Under the pieces are notes generated by a model, which saw only the letters and a program-made list of their open reading frames with translations, made no database searches and was not told where the DNA came from. 30,169 bases of DNA from assembly GCA_934503275.1 (NCBI GenBank), contig CAKSVD010000024.1, forward strand, positions 1-30,169. The letters are read 5' to 3'. A program made the translations under genes and the position numbers. This DNA is from an uncultured Faecalibacterium sp. (GTDB lineage: Bacteria; Bacillota; Clostridia; Oscillospirales; Ruminococcaceae). Positions 1-9,792 of this stretch are shown here, one piece after another (within the stretch, counting starts at the first letter, position 1; every line of letters begins with the position of its first letter).

Positions 1-77
1 TCCCCATCTCCATCCTGTTTGTCATCATGCAGAAGTTCTACGTCGAGGGCATCACCTCCGGCGCGGACAAGGGTTAA
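1..77 (+). CDS. Carbohydrate ABC transporter permease, C-terminal fragment
   Basis: Only the last 24 or so codons are inside the window; the gene starts upstream. The visible tail reads a hydrophobic stretch (ISILFVIMQKF) followed by YVEGITSGADKG and TAA. A final hydrophobic helix ending in a Q-K-F/Y-x-V-x-G-x-T-x-G-A-x-K-G tail is typical of MalG/UgpE-type inner-membrane permeases of binding-protein-dependent sugar importers. The family call rests on this short tail only. A strong terminator follows directly, so it is the last gene of its operon. Confidence 0.7.
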   Translation, partial: PISILFVIMQKFYVEGITSGADKG

Positions 78-105
78 ACCGCTATCTTCTTTCTTCTTCA
101 TCATA

Positions 106-152
106 AAAGCAATCCTCACAGTCCTTTTTGTGGCTGTGGGGATTGCTTTTTC
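106..152 (+). terminator. Rho-independent terminator of the ABC permease operon
   Basis: AAAGCAATCCTCACAG (106-121) pairs with CTGTGGGGATTGCTTT (134-149), 16 bp with one T-G wobble, around a 12-nt loop and followed by further T residues. It lies 28 bases after the permease stop codon. Confidence 0.85.
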
Positions 153-293
153 TCAATGGCGGTAGGAAAGCAGTTTATTCATGGTGAACCTCATTTCTAT
201 GTAAAACGGTGTCTGTTCGGATGTCCTAAACCCTGCCATAAAACCGGCGATTGATTTGTCCATTGGGCTTTGTTTTGCCCGTCTGCACATTTT

Positions 294-316
294 TGCGCAC
301 TTTTTGCACACCGGCG
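294..316 (+). repeat. 23-bp direct repeat, left copy, flanking the defence island
   Basis: The 23 bases from TGCGCACTTTTT to GCACACCGGCG are identical to 8859-8881 in the same orientation. The sequences on either side differ. The two copies enclose hsdM, hsdS, the ATPase/HNH cassette and hsdR. It could be a recombination or insertion scar, or a dispersed intergenic repeat. Confidence 0.8.
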
Positions 317-493
317 GGAAAGCCGTGTTTTTCCTTGCATTGTCTGCATTCTGTGCATCGTGGCGGAACTTGTCTGGGCAAAGCCCCTCCATCTTGCTGC
401 GCAAACGCGAACTTTGCTCTGCAAAAGGCATGTTGGAGTTCAGATGTAAAGAAAAAACGGCAAAGCAGATAAAATCCACTTTACCGTTTTATA

Positions 494-535
494 GCAATTC
501 AACTTCTTCATGTAACAGCAATAGCGTTGAATTGC
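494..535. repeat. 10-bp inverted repeat upstream of the hsdM promoter
   Basis: GCAATTCAAC (494-503) is repeated as its reverse complement GTTGAATTGC (526-535) with a 22-nt spacer, about 80 bases upstream of the hsdM -35 box. It could be an operator or a weak stem-loop. No T-run follows, so it is not a typical terminator. Confidence 0.4.
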
Positions 536-614
536 ATATCGCAAATTGCTGTTTTAACGTTCCACTGATTTCTTGCCTTGCGATCAAGAAAGTACTTCTG
601 CTAAACACTCTACA

Positions 615-643
615 TTGAAAATGCAATCGTACACTGCTATAAT
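615..643 (+). promoter_or_regulatory. Sigma-A-type promoter of hsdM
   Basis: TTGAAA (615-620) and TATAAT (638-643) are separated by exactly 17 bases. This predicts transcription from about 650 and a leader of about 65 nt before the hsdM start codon. Confidence 0.8.
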
Positions 644-715
644 AAAATTGTGGTATTATCACCAAAAAATCAAGATGCAAAGCGTTTGCGATTGGCAAAC
701 ATTCAGGAGGAACGC

Positions 716-2061
<1,346 letters not shown>

Positions 2062-2062
<1 letters not shown>

Positions 2063-3189
2063 TGGCGAAGTTGGGAGATATTGCAACATACATAAATGGA
2101 TATGCCTTCAAACCACAAGATTGGTCAGACGAAGGTATTCCAATTATTCGGATTCAGGACTTGACCGGAAATTCGTATCAGGCAAACCGTTATAATGGTG
2201 AATACGCATCCAAATATGAAGTAAACGATGGAGATGTTTTGATTTCATGGTCTGCCAGTCTTGGCGTATACATTTGGCATGGAGAAAAGGCAGTATTAAA
2301 TCAGCATATTTTCAAGGTCGTTTTTGATAAAGAAAGAATCTCAAAAGATTTTTTCGTACATCAGGTAGGTTTGATTCTGGAAAACGCTGCATCCGATGCA
2401 CATGGCGCAACAATGAAGCATTTGACCAAGCCCGTTTTTGACGCGCTGCCATTTTACTTGCCACCGTATGAAAAGCAGTGCGAAATTGCAGAAGTCCTTG
2501 ATAAAGTAACGAGTTTGATTTCTCTCCGCAAGCAGCAGCTTGCTAAACTGGACGAACTGGTAAAGGCACGGTTTGTGGAAATGTTTGGGGATCCTGTAAG
2601 TAATCCAAAACACTGGAAAACTGCATTTCTTCTTGACATAGGATATTGTAAAAATGGAATGAACTTTCACAAAGGTGATTCCGGTGTGGAGATTCATTGT
2701 CTTGGCGTGGGGGATTTCAAAAATCGTACAATGATCCAAAATGTTGAAGATTTACCATTTGTTTCACTTAATGAATTGCCTGATCCTGAGTATTTACTTA
2801 GAGATAATGACATTATATTTGTTCGTTCCAATGGGAACAAAGAACTTGTAGGGCGCTGTTTGGCCATTTATCCCGGAAGTATTCCCGTTACATATAGCGG
2901 TTTCTGTATCAGATATCGTTTGACCAGTACAAATATTGATACCCCTTATTTACTTCAAGTTCTAAAGACTGACTCTATTCGAAAAAAGATGACTGGGCGT
3001 GGTGCAAATATTCAGAACTTAAATCAGCAAACCTTGTCACAGCTTCTCGTTCCAATCCCCCCGCTTTCCCTGCAAAACGAATTTGCCGCCTTTGTGGAAC
3101 GTGTAGATCAGCAGAAGCAGACCGTACAGCAGAGCCTTGAAAAGCTGGAACTGATGAAAAAGGCACTGATGCAGGAATATTTTGGGTGA
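2062..3189 (+). CDS. hsdS: Type I restriction-modification system, specificity subunit HsdS
   Basis: HsdS recognises the bipartite DNA target and holds HsdM and HsdR together. The 375-residue protein shows the usual plan. A first target-recognition domain is followed by a central conserved helical segment (around residues 135-175, IAEVLDKVTSLISLRKQQLA). A second recognition domain leads into a C-terminal helix of the same type that starts near NEFAAFVERVDQQ. I chose the ATG at 2062, which overlaps the hsdM stop as TGATG, because GGAGGAG lies 8 nt upstream; a GTG at 2059 is an alternative. Both recognition domains are AT-rich, whereas the conserved segments are GC-richer. This fits the frequent exchange of recognition domains known for HsdS. 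Confidence 0.93.
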
Positions 3190-3193
3190 GGTG

Positions 3194-3223
3194 TTGTAAG
3201 GCGTTAGTCTAAAGAGGTATAAT
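3194..3223 (+). promoter_or_regulatory. Internal promoter ahead of the small ORF/ATPase/HNH cassette
   Basis: TTGTAA (3194-3199) and TATAAT (3218-3223) are 18 bases apart, directly after the hsdS stop codon. The likely start point is about 37 bases before the 59-residue ORF. An internal promoter here would let the cassette be expressed independently of the hsd operon. Confidence 0.6.
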
Positions 3224-3260
3224 AAACCTAACGATAGTATTTTGAAAGGAGCATACGGAT

Positions 3261-3440
3261 ATGACTTTTGAAGAGGAAAAAGACTACAACAACGCAAAAT
3301 TCGATATTTTGAAGGCTAAGCACTCTTTTCAAAAACTTAAGCCCGAACTACAGAGACAACTCGCAAAAGAACTGGTTGAGACTGAAGCGGGCGCTTCTGC
3401 TTGGCAGATTTTTCAGAACATGAGTAATATTCAGAGGTGA
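3261..3440 (+). CDS. Small 59-residue helical protein of unknown function
   Basis: I do not recognise this protein. It starts MTFEEEKDYNNAKFDILKAK and ends NMSNIQR, with no cysteines, signal peptide or membrane segment. The charged, evenly spaced composition suggests two or three helices. GAAAGGA (3244-3250) gives a good ribosome binding site, and its own promoter lies just upstream. The stop codon is 4 bases before the ATPase start, so the two are almost certainly co-expressed. It shares the AT-rich composition of the cassette. Possible roles are a small accessory or regulatory subunit of the ATPase/HNH system, but nothing in the sequence proves this. Confidence 0.65.
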   Translation: MTFEEEKDYNNAKFDILKAKHSFQKLKPELQRQLAKELVETEAGASAWQIFQNMSNIQR

Positions 3441-3444
3441 GATT

Positions 3445-4686
3445 ATGGAGCACTTTATTACAAGCATCCGCATCAATGAGGTTCGACACCTGAAAAATAT
3501 TGAAATTAAGTTGAACCCTGAAAAGCGCCAGCATCTTATCCTGACCGGTAAAAATGGCTCGGGCAAAACTTCTGTACTGAGAGCCATGAAAAGCTATTTA
3601 CAGGCAATCAACGATGGAAAGTTGAACAATTTAAATGGCATATATCGTGAATGGGTACAAAATTCTTTGCAACAATATGAAAATGCAAAAACCGCAGATG
3701 AAAGATATAAGTGTGAGAAGGAACTAGAACAAAATCAAGGATTTATAAAAAAATACGATAAGGGCGTGGAAGTCTTTTTCGCTAGCATGAGTGATATAGT
3801 TTCCCTATATGCCAATGGGGAATTTATAACAGCTTATTTTGCAGCAGATAGAAATTCTAAAATTCGGCGTGTTCATGGCGCAGAGGATGTCAAGCTTGCA
3901 GGCCGTTATTCACTTGATTCTGATCCATCTGAAATACTACTGAAATATATGGTTCATCTTAAAACTCAGCAATCTTATGCTAGAAATGAGCATGACGAAT
4001 CCACAGCAATAAAAATAGATGCATGGTTTACACGTTTCGAGAATGCTTTTAAAGTGCTTTTATGCAATGATAGCATACGACTCATCTATGATTACAAAAA
4101 TTATAATTTTCTCATCGAGCAAGCTGGCCGCAATCCTTATAGCTTCGATGAACTTTCTGACGGTTACTCTGCAATTATTGGCATCGTAGCAGACTTGATT
4201 CTTCGCATGGATCGCAACTGGCTATTGAAGGGTGAGTTGAGCCAGTACGACGTGGAAGGCGTTGTATTGATCGATGAGTTGGAGACGCACCTTCATGTAG
4301 AACTTCAGCGCAAGATTCTGCCTTTCCTGACGGAGTTCTTCCCGAGGATTCAATTTATTATTACAACACACTCGGCCTATATCCTCAATTCTATCAGCAA
4401 CGCTTGTATCTACGATTTGGAAAAGCAAGTGCGATTTGCTGATCTTTCAAGCTATTCAGCAGATGAGATCGCCGAGGGCTATTTTGACGCACAAAACTAT
4501 TCTGCCACTATGCAGGATAAAATTCTTCGGTATCAGCATCTTGTCAAGCAGGAAGAGCTTTCCGATAGTGAAAAGGCCGAGCGCGCCCAATTGAGAATTG
4601 AATTGAAAAGCGCGAACAAACTATTAGAAGAAGACATTTCCGATGAATTCAATCGAATTGAAGAAAAGAAGGATTCTAATGGTTAA
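3445..4686 (+). CDS. OLD/AAA_21-type ATPase, probable Septu PtuA-like component
   Basis: This 413-residue ATPase has the SMC/OLD-like layout. A Walker A (GKNGSGKT, 35-42) follows an N-terminal strand motif. The middle is long, variable and AT-rich. A signature-like LSDGYSA lies near 236-242, a Walker B VVLIDELETH runs around 273-282, and an H-switch ITTHS sits near 308. A charged tail is rich in Lys and Glu. Proteins of this type paired with an HNH nuclease form the anti-phage system Septu (PtuA with PtuB) and also occur as retron effectors; no reverse transcriptase is present here. Its last 8 bases overlap the HNH gene. Local GC is about one third in a typical 60-base line, far below hsdM and hsdR. 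ATPase identity is sure; the Septu assignment is an inference from architecture. Confidence 0.85.
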   Translation: MEHFITSIRINEVRHLKNIEIKLNPEKRQHLILTGKNGSGKTSVLRAMKSYLQAINDGKLNNLNGIYREWVQNSLQQYENAKTADERYKCEKELEQNQGFIKKYDKGVEVFFASMSDIVSLYANGEFITAYFAADRNSKIRRVHGAEDVKLAGRYSLDSDPSEILLKYMVHLKTQQSYARNEHDESTAIKIDAWFTRFENAFKVLLCNDSIRLIYDYKNYNFLIEQAGRNPYSFDELSDGYSAIIGIVADLILRMDRNWLLKGELSQYDVEGVVLIDELETHLHVELQRKILPFLTEFFPRIQFIITTHSAYILNSISNACIYDLEKQVRFADLSSYSADEIAEGYFDAQNYSATMQDKILRYQHLVKQEELSDSEKAERAQLRIELKSANKLLEEDISDEFNRIEEKKDSNG

Positions 4687-5350
4687 GATTGAACGAACAA
4701 ATGGGGAAAACGCTAAAGTTGCAATAGCGTCTCTTGAAAAAGAAAAGCAAAAAAAGAATGGCAATTACAACGCCCCTGAGATTTTTGATGCAATAAATGA
4801 AATATTTCACGGAAAATGTTATTTGTGCGAACAACGAGGGTTTTACCAAGTCGAGCATTTGATTCCACATAAAGGCAACAAAGATCTTGAATTTGAATGG
4901 AACAATTTGTTTTTGGCCTGTCCTCATTGTAATAATATAAAAAGAGCCAAATACACTCCGATTCTGGATTGCTGTAAAGTGGATGTTGATCAAAAAATTG
5001 CATTTCGTAAGCATGGATATTGGGGAACGGAAGAATATCTAGAGTTCACCGCACTATCTGATGATGCAGAAACAGAAATGACAGTTAAGCTATTAGAAGA
5101 GATTCATCATGGCTCTACGCCGCAAAAGCAAGCAGAAGCCAAAATACTTTATGTTAAGATTGTAAAAGCTATGCGCACATTCAAAAACTATGTACTGGAG
5201 TATGAAGCGGCTAAGGGGCAGACAAAACTGGATACGTTAGAATTAATAAAACTAGAGTTAAAGTCCACTTCCGAATTCACTGCTTTTAAGCGTTGGTTAA
5301 TTCGAGATGCAAAGGAAAAATACCCGGAGTTACAACAATACTGCCAATAA
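4679..5350 (+). CDS. HNH endonuclease, probable Septu PtuB-like effector
   Basis: This 223-residue protein contains a treble-clef HNH nuclease core. C47-x2-C50 (CYLC) is followed by E59-H60 and H64 in VEHLIPH, and then by N75/N76 and C81-x2-C84 with N85 (CPHCN). The paired Cys motifs should bind structural zinc, and the His residues the catalytic metal. The helical C-terminal half (about 120-223) has no motif I know and may bind the ATPase. I chose the ATG at 4679, which overlaps the ATPase stop by 8 bases and has AAGGA a few bases upstream; an in-frame ATG at 4643 would lie inside the ATPase gene. The likely role is DNA or RNA cleavage triggered by the ATPase during phage infection. Confidence 0.85.
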   Translation: MVKIERTNGENAKVAIASLEKEKQKKNGNYNAPEIFDAINEIFHGKCYLCEQRGFYQVEHLIPHKGNKDLEFEWNNLFLACPHCNNIKRAKYTPILDCCKVDVDQKIAFRKHGYWGTEEYLEFTALSDDAETEMTVKLLEEIHHGSTPQKQAEAKILYVKIVKAMRTFKNYVLEYEAAKGQTKLDTLELIKLELKSTSEFTAFKRWLIRDAKEKYPELQQYCQ

Positions 5351-5377
5351 TCGTTCTACATAAAGGAGCTGATTTTT

Positions 5378-8300
5378 ATGTCCAACTTCTCCTATCTCTC
5401 CACCCGCCCCGAATACTCCCTCTTCGCTAATTCCGCCATCGAGGCCGAGAAAGTGTTCTCCACCTCCCCGGCGATGTGCGCGGTGGGGTGCCGGAAGGCG
5501 TTGGAGTTGGCGGTGAAGTGGGTGTATGCGGCAGACAAGACCATCACGATGCCCTACAAGGACAACCTGCAATCCTTGTTGCATGAGGAGAGTTTCCGGT
5601 TCGCGGTAGACCGCAATGTATGGAGCGTGCTGCCCAGCATCGTGAAGGCGGGCAATCTGGCGGTACATACGGGGCATAGCGTGTCGGCGGCGGATGCAGT
5701 GTTCAGCCTGCGGGGGCTGTTCGACTTCATCCAGTGGGTGGATTACTGCTATGGCACGGACTATGTGGAGCGCTCCTTTGATGAAACAGCCATCCCCGGC
5801 GAGAAAGTGGAGTTGGACAAAAAGAAGATCCGGGAACAGGAAAGCCTGCTGACCCAGAAGGATGCCGAGCTGGAAGCCCTGCGCAAGCAGGTGGAGAGCC
5901 TTTCGGCGGCGTACACGGCCAGCAAACAGCAGAACCAGCAGAGTCGCAGTTTCACCGCCGCCGACCTGACCGAAGCCGAGACACGGCAGAAGATCATCGA
6001 CATCGACCTCAAGGCCATGGGCTGGAAGTTCACCGGGCCGGACGCTGATGTGCGCACCGAGTACGAAGTGGACAACATGAACGGCGTGCTGGGGCAGAAG
6101 GGCTATGCGGACTATGTGCTGATGGGCAAGGACGGCTTGCCGCTGGCGGTCATCGAGGCCAAGCGCAGCACCAAGGACCCCAACATCGGGCGCAAGCAGG
6201 CTCAGCTTTATGCAGACTGTCTGGAGCAGAAGTTTGGCCGCCGTCCGATGCTGTTTACCACCAACGGCTACACCACCTATTTCTGGGATGAGCAGAGCGG
6301 CCCGCAGCGTGCCGTGAGCGGGGTGTTCTGCAAGGACGACTTGCAGAAGCTGATGAACCGCCGCACCGAGAAAAAGCCGCTGGACACCATCGAAATTGAC
6401 GATAAAATCACCGACCGTTACTATCAGAAAAACGCCATCCGGGCAGTCTGCGCCCACATTACGCAGGGCTTCCGGCGCAATCTGCTGGTCATGGCAACGG
6501 GCACAGGCAAGACCCGCACCGCATCCAGCCTGACCGATGTGCTGAGCCGGGGCGGTCATGTGACCAACGTGCTCTTTCTGGCCGACCGCACCGCGCTGGT
6601 CAAGCAGGCAAAGGACGACTTCAAGAAGTATCTGCCCGACCAGTCGCTTTGCAACCTGTGCTCCTCTAAGGACGATAAGGCCGCGCGCATCGTGTTTTCC
6701 ACCTATCCCACCATGCTCAACGCCATCGACAACGCCAAGACCAAGGACGGCGTGCCGCTGTTTTCGCCCGCCCACTTTGACCTCATCATCGTGGACGAGA
6801 GCCACCGCAGCATTTTCAAGAAATACCGCGCCATTTTTGATTATTTCGATGCGGTTCTGGTGGGTCTGACCGCCACCCCGAAAACCGACGTGGACCGCAA
6901 CACCTACGACTTTTTCGAGATGGAGCACGGCATCCCCACCTACGCCTACGATTACGACACGGCGGTCTACACCGACCATGTGCTGGTGCCTTACTACAAC
7001 TACGAGGTCAAGACGAAATTCACAGAAGAGGGCATCCACTACGATCAGCTTTCGCCGGAGGACAAAGCCCGCTACGAGGATGATTTTGCCGAGGACGACA
7101 CCCTGCCCAGCTTTATCCCGTCCGAAAAACTGAACAAGTTCATCTTTAATGCCAACACTGTGGACACCGTGTTACAGGACCTGATGGAGCGGGGCATCAA
7201 GGTGGCGGGCGGCGACCGCATCGGCAAGACCATTGTCTTTGCCCAGAACAAGCGCCACGCGGAGTTTATCCGGGAGCGGTTTTGCAAGCTGTATCCGCAG
7301 CTGGAACAGCAGTATCCCGGCTTCATCCAGCGGGTCGTCTGTGACGATGCCTATGCGCAGTCCATCATTGACGACTTCAAGCAGCCGGACAAGCCGCCGT
7401 TTATTGCGGTCTCGGTGGATATGATGGACACCGGCATCGATGTGCCGGAGTGTGTGAACCTCGTCTTTTTCAAAAAGGTGCGCAGCAAAACGAAATTCTG
7501 GCAGATGATAGGCCGTGGCACGCGGCTCTGCCCATCCCTTGCCTGCGTGGATGCCATCGACGGCGAATATACGGGCAAACGGCGGTTTCTGATCTTCGAC
7601 TACTGCGGCAACTTTGAGTTCTTCCGCCAAAAGCCAAACGGCTACGAGAGTACCGACACCAAGAGCCTGTCCGAAAGCATTTTCTGCAAACAGGTGCGCA
7701 TTGCCGCCGCGCTGCAGGATGGCGCATACACGGATGAAAAATACCAGAGCTGGCGCAATGTCCTTACCGAAACCTGTCGGGCTGAGGTGGGCGCTCTGAA
7801 CCCGGAACTGGTCTCTGTGCGCCTGCACCGGAAGGCCGTGGAACACTACCAGAAACCGGAAGCGTTCACCGCCCTGTCCGAAACGGACAAGGGCACCTTA
7901 ATGCGGGAAGTCGCACCGCTCATCTCGCTGGACGATAAGGACGAGGCCGCCAAGCGGTTCGATAACTTTGTGTATGGTCTGCTGCTCTGTGAACTGGAAG
8001 GTCTGCCGGGGCTGAGCCGCGCCCAGAAACAGCTGCGCAGCACAGCGGCAATGCTGGAAGGGAAAGCTACCATCCCGCAGGTGCAGACAAAGCTACCCCT
8101 CATCCGGGAGGTGCAGACAGACGAATTTTTGACCTCGCATGATCTGCTCCGCTTTGATGAAATGCGGCAGGAACTGCGGGAGCTTATCAAGTTTCTGGTG
8201 GAGGGCGGCGAGGGGCAAAAGCCTGTCTACACGGCCCTTGCCGACCCGGTACTGGAACAGACCGAGGGCAAAACGCTGGATCCCGGCTACGATTTCGGCG

Positions 8301-8764
8301 AGTACCGGGAACGTGTGAACCGCTACATCATGGAGCACCGCAGCGATACGCTGGCCATCCACAAGCTGACCCAGAACATTCCACTTTCTCAGGGTGACTA
8401 TACCGAGCTGGAACATATCTTTACCTGTGAGCTGGGCAGCAAAGAGGACTATGCACGGGAGTTTCGGGATACACCCTTTGGTCTGCTGGTGCGTAAAGTG
8501 GCAAAGCTGGACCACGATGCTGCCATGCAGGCCTTTTCAAAATTTATCAATGACGAATCGCTGAATGCAAAGCAGATCGCGTTCGTGCAGAAGGTCATCC
8601 ATTACATCGAGCAGAACGGTTATGTGGAAAGCAAAGCGGTGTTGATGAAACCACCCTTTGACCAGCCCATCCTGTTCACCCGTCTGTTTGACGGCAAAAT
8701 GGGCGGTGAGCTGATGAAAACAATCAATTCGGTGAAAGAGAATGCCACCCATGTGACTGCATAA
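5378..8764 (+). CDS. hsdR: Type I restriction enzyme, restriction/translocation subunit HsdR
   Basis: HsdR pumps DNA with ATP and cleaves it at a distance from unmodified sites. The 1128-residue protein has a DUF4145 domain (about 20-130) and a coiled coil (about 145-195). The PD-(D/E)xK nuclease follows, with D245 and E260-x-K262 in AVIEAKRS. The SF2 helicase motifs are TGTGKT (about 374-379), DESH (about 473), GLTATP and QMIGRGTRL (from about 709). A helical C-terminal part of the EcoEI HsdR type ends the protein. AAAGGAG sits upstream of the ATG at 5378. A gap of only 27 bases separates it from the HNH gene, so it is likely read from both the hsdM promoter and the internal promoter. The DNA is GC-rich again, so the R-M backbone is interrupted by AT-rich genes. 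Confidence 0.95.
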   Translation: MSNFSYLSTRPEYSLFANSAIEAEKVFSTSPAMCAVGCRKALELAVKWVYAADKTITMPYKDNLQSLLHEESFRFAVDRNVWSVLPSIVKAGNLAVHTGHSVSAADAVFSLRGLFDFIQWVDYCYGTDYVERSFDETAIPGEKVELDKKKIREQESLLTQKDAELEALRKQVESLSAAYTASKQQNQQSRSFTAADLTEAETRQKIIDIDLKAMGWKFTGPDADVRTEYEVDNMNGVLGQKGYADYVLMGKDGLPLAVIEAKRSTKDPNIGRKQAQLYADCLEQKFGRRPMLFTTNGYTTYFWDEQSGPQRAVSGVFCKDDLQKLMNRRTEKKPLDTIEIDDKITDRYYQKNAIRAVCAHITQGFRRNLLVMATGTGKTRTASSLTDVLSRGGHVTNVLFLADRTALVKQAKDDFKKYLPDQSLCNLCSSKDDKAARIVFSTYPTMLNAIDNAKTKDGVPLFSPAHFDLIIVDESHRSIFKKYRAIFDYFDAVLVGLTATPKTDVDRNTYDFFEMEHGIPTYAYDYDTAVYTDHVLVPYYNYEVKTKFTEEGIHYDQLSPEDKARYEDDFAEDDTLPSFIPSEKLNKFIFNANTVDTVLQDLMERGIKVAGGDRIGKTIVFAQNKRHAEFIRERFCKLYPQLEQQYPGFIQRVVCDDAYAQSIIDDFKQPDKPPFIAVSVDMMDTGIDVPECVNLVFFKKVRSKTKFWQMIGRGTRLCPSLACVDAIDGEYTGKRRFLIFDYCGNFEFFRQKPNGYESTDTKSLSESIFCKQVRIAAALQDGAYTDEKYQSWRNVLTETCRAEVGALNPELVSVRLHRKAVEHYQKPEAFTALSETDKGTLMREVAPLISLDDKDEAAKRFDNFVYGLLLCELEGLPGLSRAQKQLRSTAAMLEGKATIPQVQTKLPLIREVQTDEFLTSHDLLRFDEMRQELRELIKFLVEGGEGQKPVYTALADPVLEQTEGKTLDPGYDFGEYRERVNRYIMEHRSDTLAIHKLTQNIPLSQGDYTELEHIFTCELGSKEDYAREFRDTPFGLLVRKVAKLDHDAAMQAFSKFINDESLNAKQIAFVQKVIHYIEQNGYVESKAVLMKPPFDQPILFTRLFDGKMGGELMKTINSVKENATHVTA

Positions 8765-8858
8765 AGTAGTGGAATGTACTGATGTGGTCACTCAAATCGC
8801 CACCAAGTCATGGATCAAAAATCATCATTTTTTTGTCCAAGAGTAAGTGCACGGTCTC

Positions 8859-8881
8859 TGCGCACTTTTTGCACACCGGCG
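8859..8881 (+). repeat. 23-bp direct repeat, right copy, flanking the defence island
   Basis: Identical over 23 bases to 294-316, 95 bases after the hsdR stop. It is followed within 5 bases by a hairpin that has a second copy near 27304. Confidence 0.8.
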
Positions 8882-8885
8882 CACG

Positions 8886-8934
8886 AAAATGCCCACCCAC
8901 CGTGGTTTTCCACAGGTGGGCGGGCGTTCTTTTA
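8886..8934. terminator. Hairpin after hsdR, probably a bidirectional terminator
   Basis: AAAATGCCCACCCACC pairs with GGTGGGCGGGCGTT around an inner GTGG/CCAC stem and is followed by CTTTTA. It lies between the converging hsdR (plus) and GNAT (minus) genes. In reverse complement it is nearly identical to the hairpin at 27304-27348, so it belongs to a dispersed family of terminator-like elements. Confidence 0.65.
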
Positions 8935-8959
8935 TGCCGTGCTCGGTTCTTTTGTCCCT

Positions 8960-9562
8960 TCAGCTGCACACGCTGCCGTCCGGGCGAAAGAACCGGACGT
9001 GCTTTTGCCACTGGGTGGGGCTGATGGTGCGGCGGTAGCAGTCGGTCAATGCCTCTACCGCAGCCTCCGGGGCAAGGGAGGCACAGCCCGGGCAGTCCAG
9101 CACCAGAATGCGGAACCATGCGTCAAAAAGATGCTCGGTGTAGTGGGTATCCCACGCGCCGCAGCGGGCGTAAAAGCCCAGCCGCCGCACCGCCATGGCG
9201 GTGTCTTCGGCCTTTTCCGGCATCTCGGCTTCAATAAGGATGGCCTCGGCGTCGCCCTCTTGGGCGGGCAGCTGCGCCAGCAGCTGCGCCCCGATGCCGT
9301 GGGCGCGGTAGGCGGGCACCACGGCAAAATAATCCAGCTGGCTCACCCGGCAGCCCTCCGGCCGCACCATCAAAAGATAAGCCGCCAGCGTGTCACCGTC
9401 AAACACGCCCCAAGTGTGGGCGGTGCCGTCCGCTTCGCTGGTCAGGATCATGCTCAAAGGCTTCAGTTCCCCGGCGGGGAAGTCCCGCCGCATCTCGTTC
9501 AGATACACCTCGGTCAGCTCGGGGCCGGTGAGCAGCCGCCATGTGAAGGTTTTGGTACACAT
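8960..9562 (-). CDS. GNAT family N-acetyltransferase
   Basis: This 200-residue protein is expected to transfer an acetyl group from acetyl-CoA to an unknown amine. Strands of the GNAT fold are followed by motif A in DYFAVVPAYRAHGIGAQLLAQ, where R-x-x-G-x-G/A binds the pyrophosphate of acetyl-CoA. The C-terminal extension ends near RFFRPDGSVCS. I chose the ATG at 9562 (MCTKTFTWRL) because AAAGGGA lies just upstream. The open frame runs on to 9694, but the extra 44 codons look like non-coding sequence. It stands alone, divergent from prmA, and the substrate cannot be read from the sequence. Confidence 0.8.
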   Translation of the reverse strand: MCTKTFTWRLLTGPELTEVYLNEMRRDFPAGELKPLSMILTSEADGTAHTWGVFDGDTLAAYLLMVRPEGCRVSQLDYFAVVPAYRAHGIGAQLLAQLPAQEGDAEAILIEAEMPEKAEDTAMAVRRLGFYARCGAWDTHYTEHLFDAWFRILVLDCPGCASLAPEAAVEALTDCYRRTISPTQWQKHVRFFRPDGSVCS

Positions 9563-9699
9563 ACGATAAAGATCCCTTTCCGATGCTGCTTTGCGCAGCA
9601 TCACGTTTTTTCCTGTCCTGTATAGCATACCGGATGTTCTGCATAAAGTCAATCTGTGCATCTTTTCGGGCGGCAGCGCCGCCGGTTTTGCCAAGGGGC

Positions 9700-9728
9700 T
9701 TGCATCCCGGCGCAGAATCGGGTACTAT
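9700..9728 (+). promoter_or_regulatory. Promoter of prmA-rsmE
   Basis: TTGCAT (9700-9705) and TACTAT (9723-9728) are separated by 17 bases. The leader to the prmA ATG would be about 58 nt and carries a strong AAAAAAGGAGA ribosome binding site. Confidence 0.65.
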
Positions 9729-9792
9729 ACAGGTGACAGAATTTTTCCCTCCGGCGCTGCCGGAAGGGCGAGGAAAAAAGGAGACTTGTACT

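Larger units (their letters stand above)
153..614. other. Gene-poor stretch before the restriction-modification island
   Basis: I see no convincing gene in these 460 bases. Open frames on both strands lack family resemblance, and none has a good ribosome binding site. What can be recognised is one copy of a 23-bp direct repeat (294-316) whose partner lies just after hsdR, and a 10-bp inverted repeat (494-503/526-535). The stretch becomes AT-rich from about 470 towards the hsdM promoter. It may be remnant DNA from insertion of the island. Confidence 0.6.

Noticed and set aside
153..479. A 108-codon minus-strand frame in the leading gap with several Cys pairs
   Set aside because: No ribosome binding site, no recognisable domain, and it includes the 23-bp repeat. 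Not supported as a gene.
3445..5350. A retron or reverse-transcriptase system, since ATPase/HNH pairs can be retron effectors
   Set aside because: No reverse transcriptase frame and no msr/msd-like structured stretch was seen next to the pair; the flanking genes are hsdS and hsdR.
5330..7039. A 569-codon open frame on the minus strand inside hsdR
   Set aside because: It lies opposite the nuclease and helicase motifs of hsdR, has a His/Val/Gly-rich composition typical of antisense frames in GC-rich genes, and has no recognisable motif.
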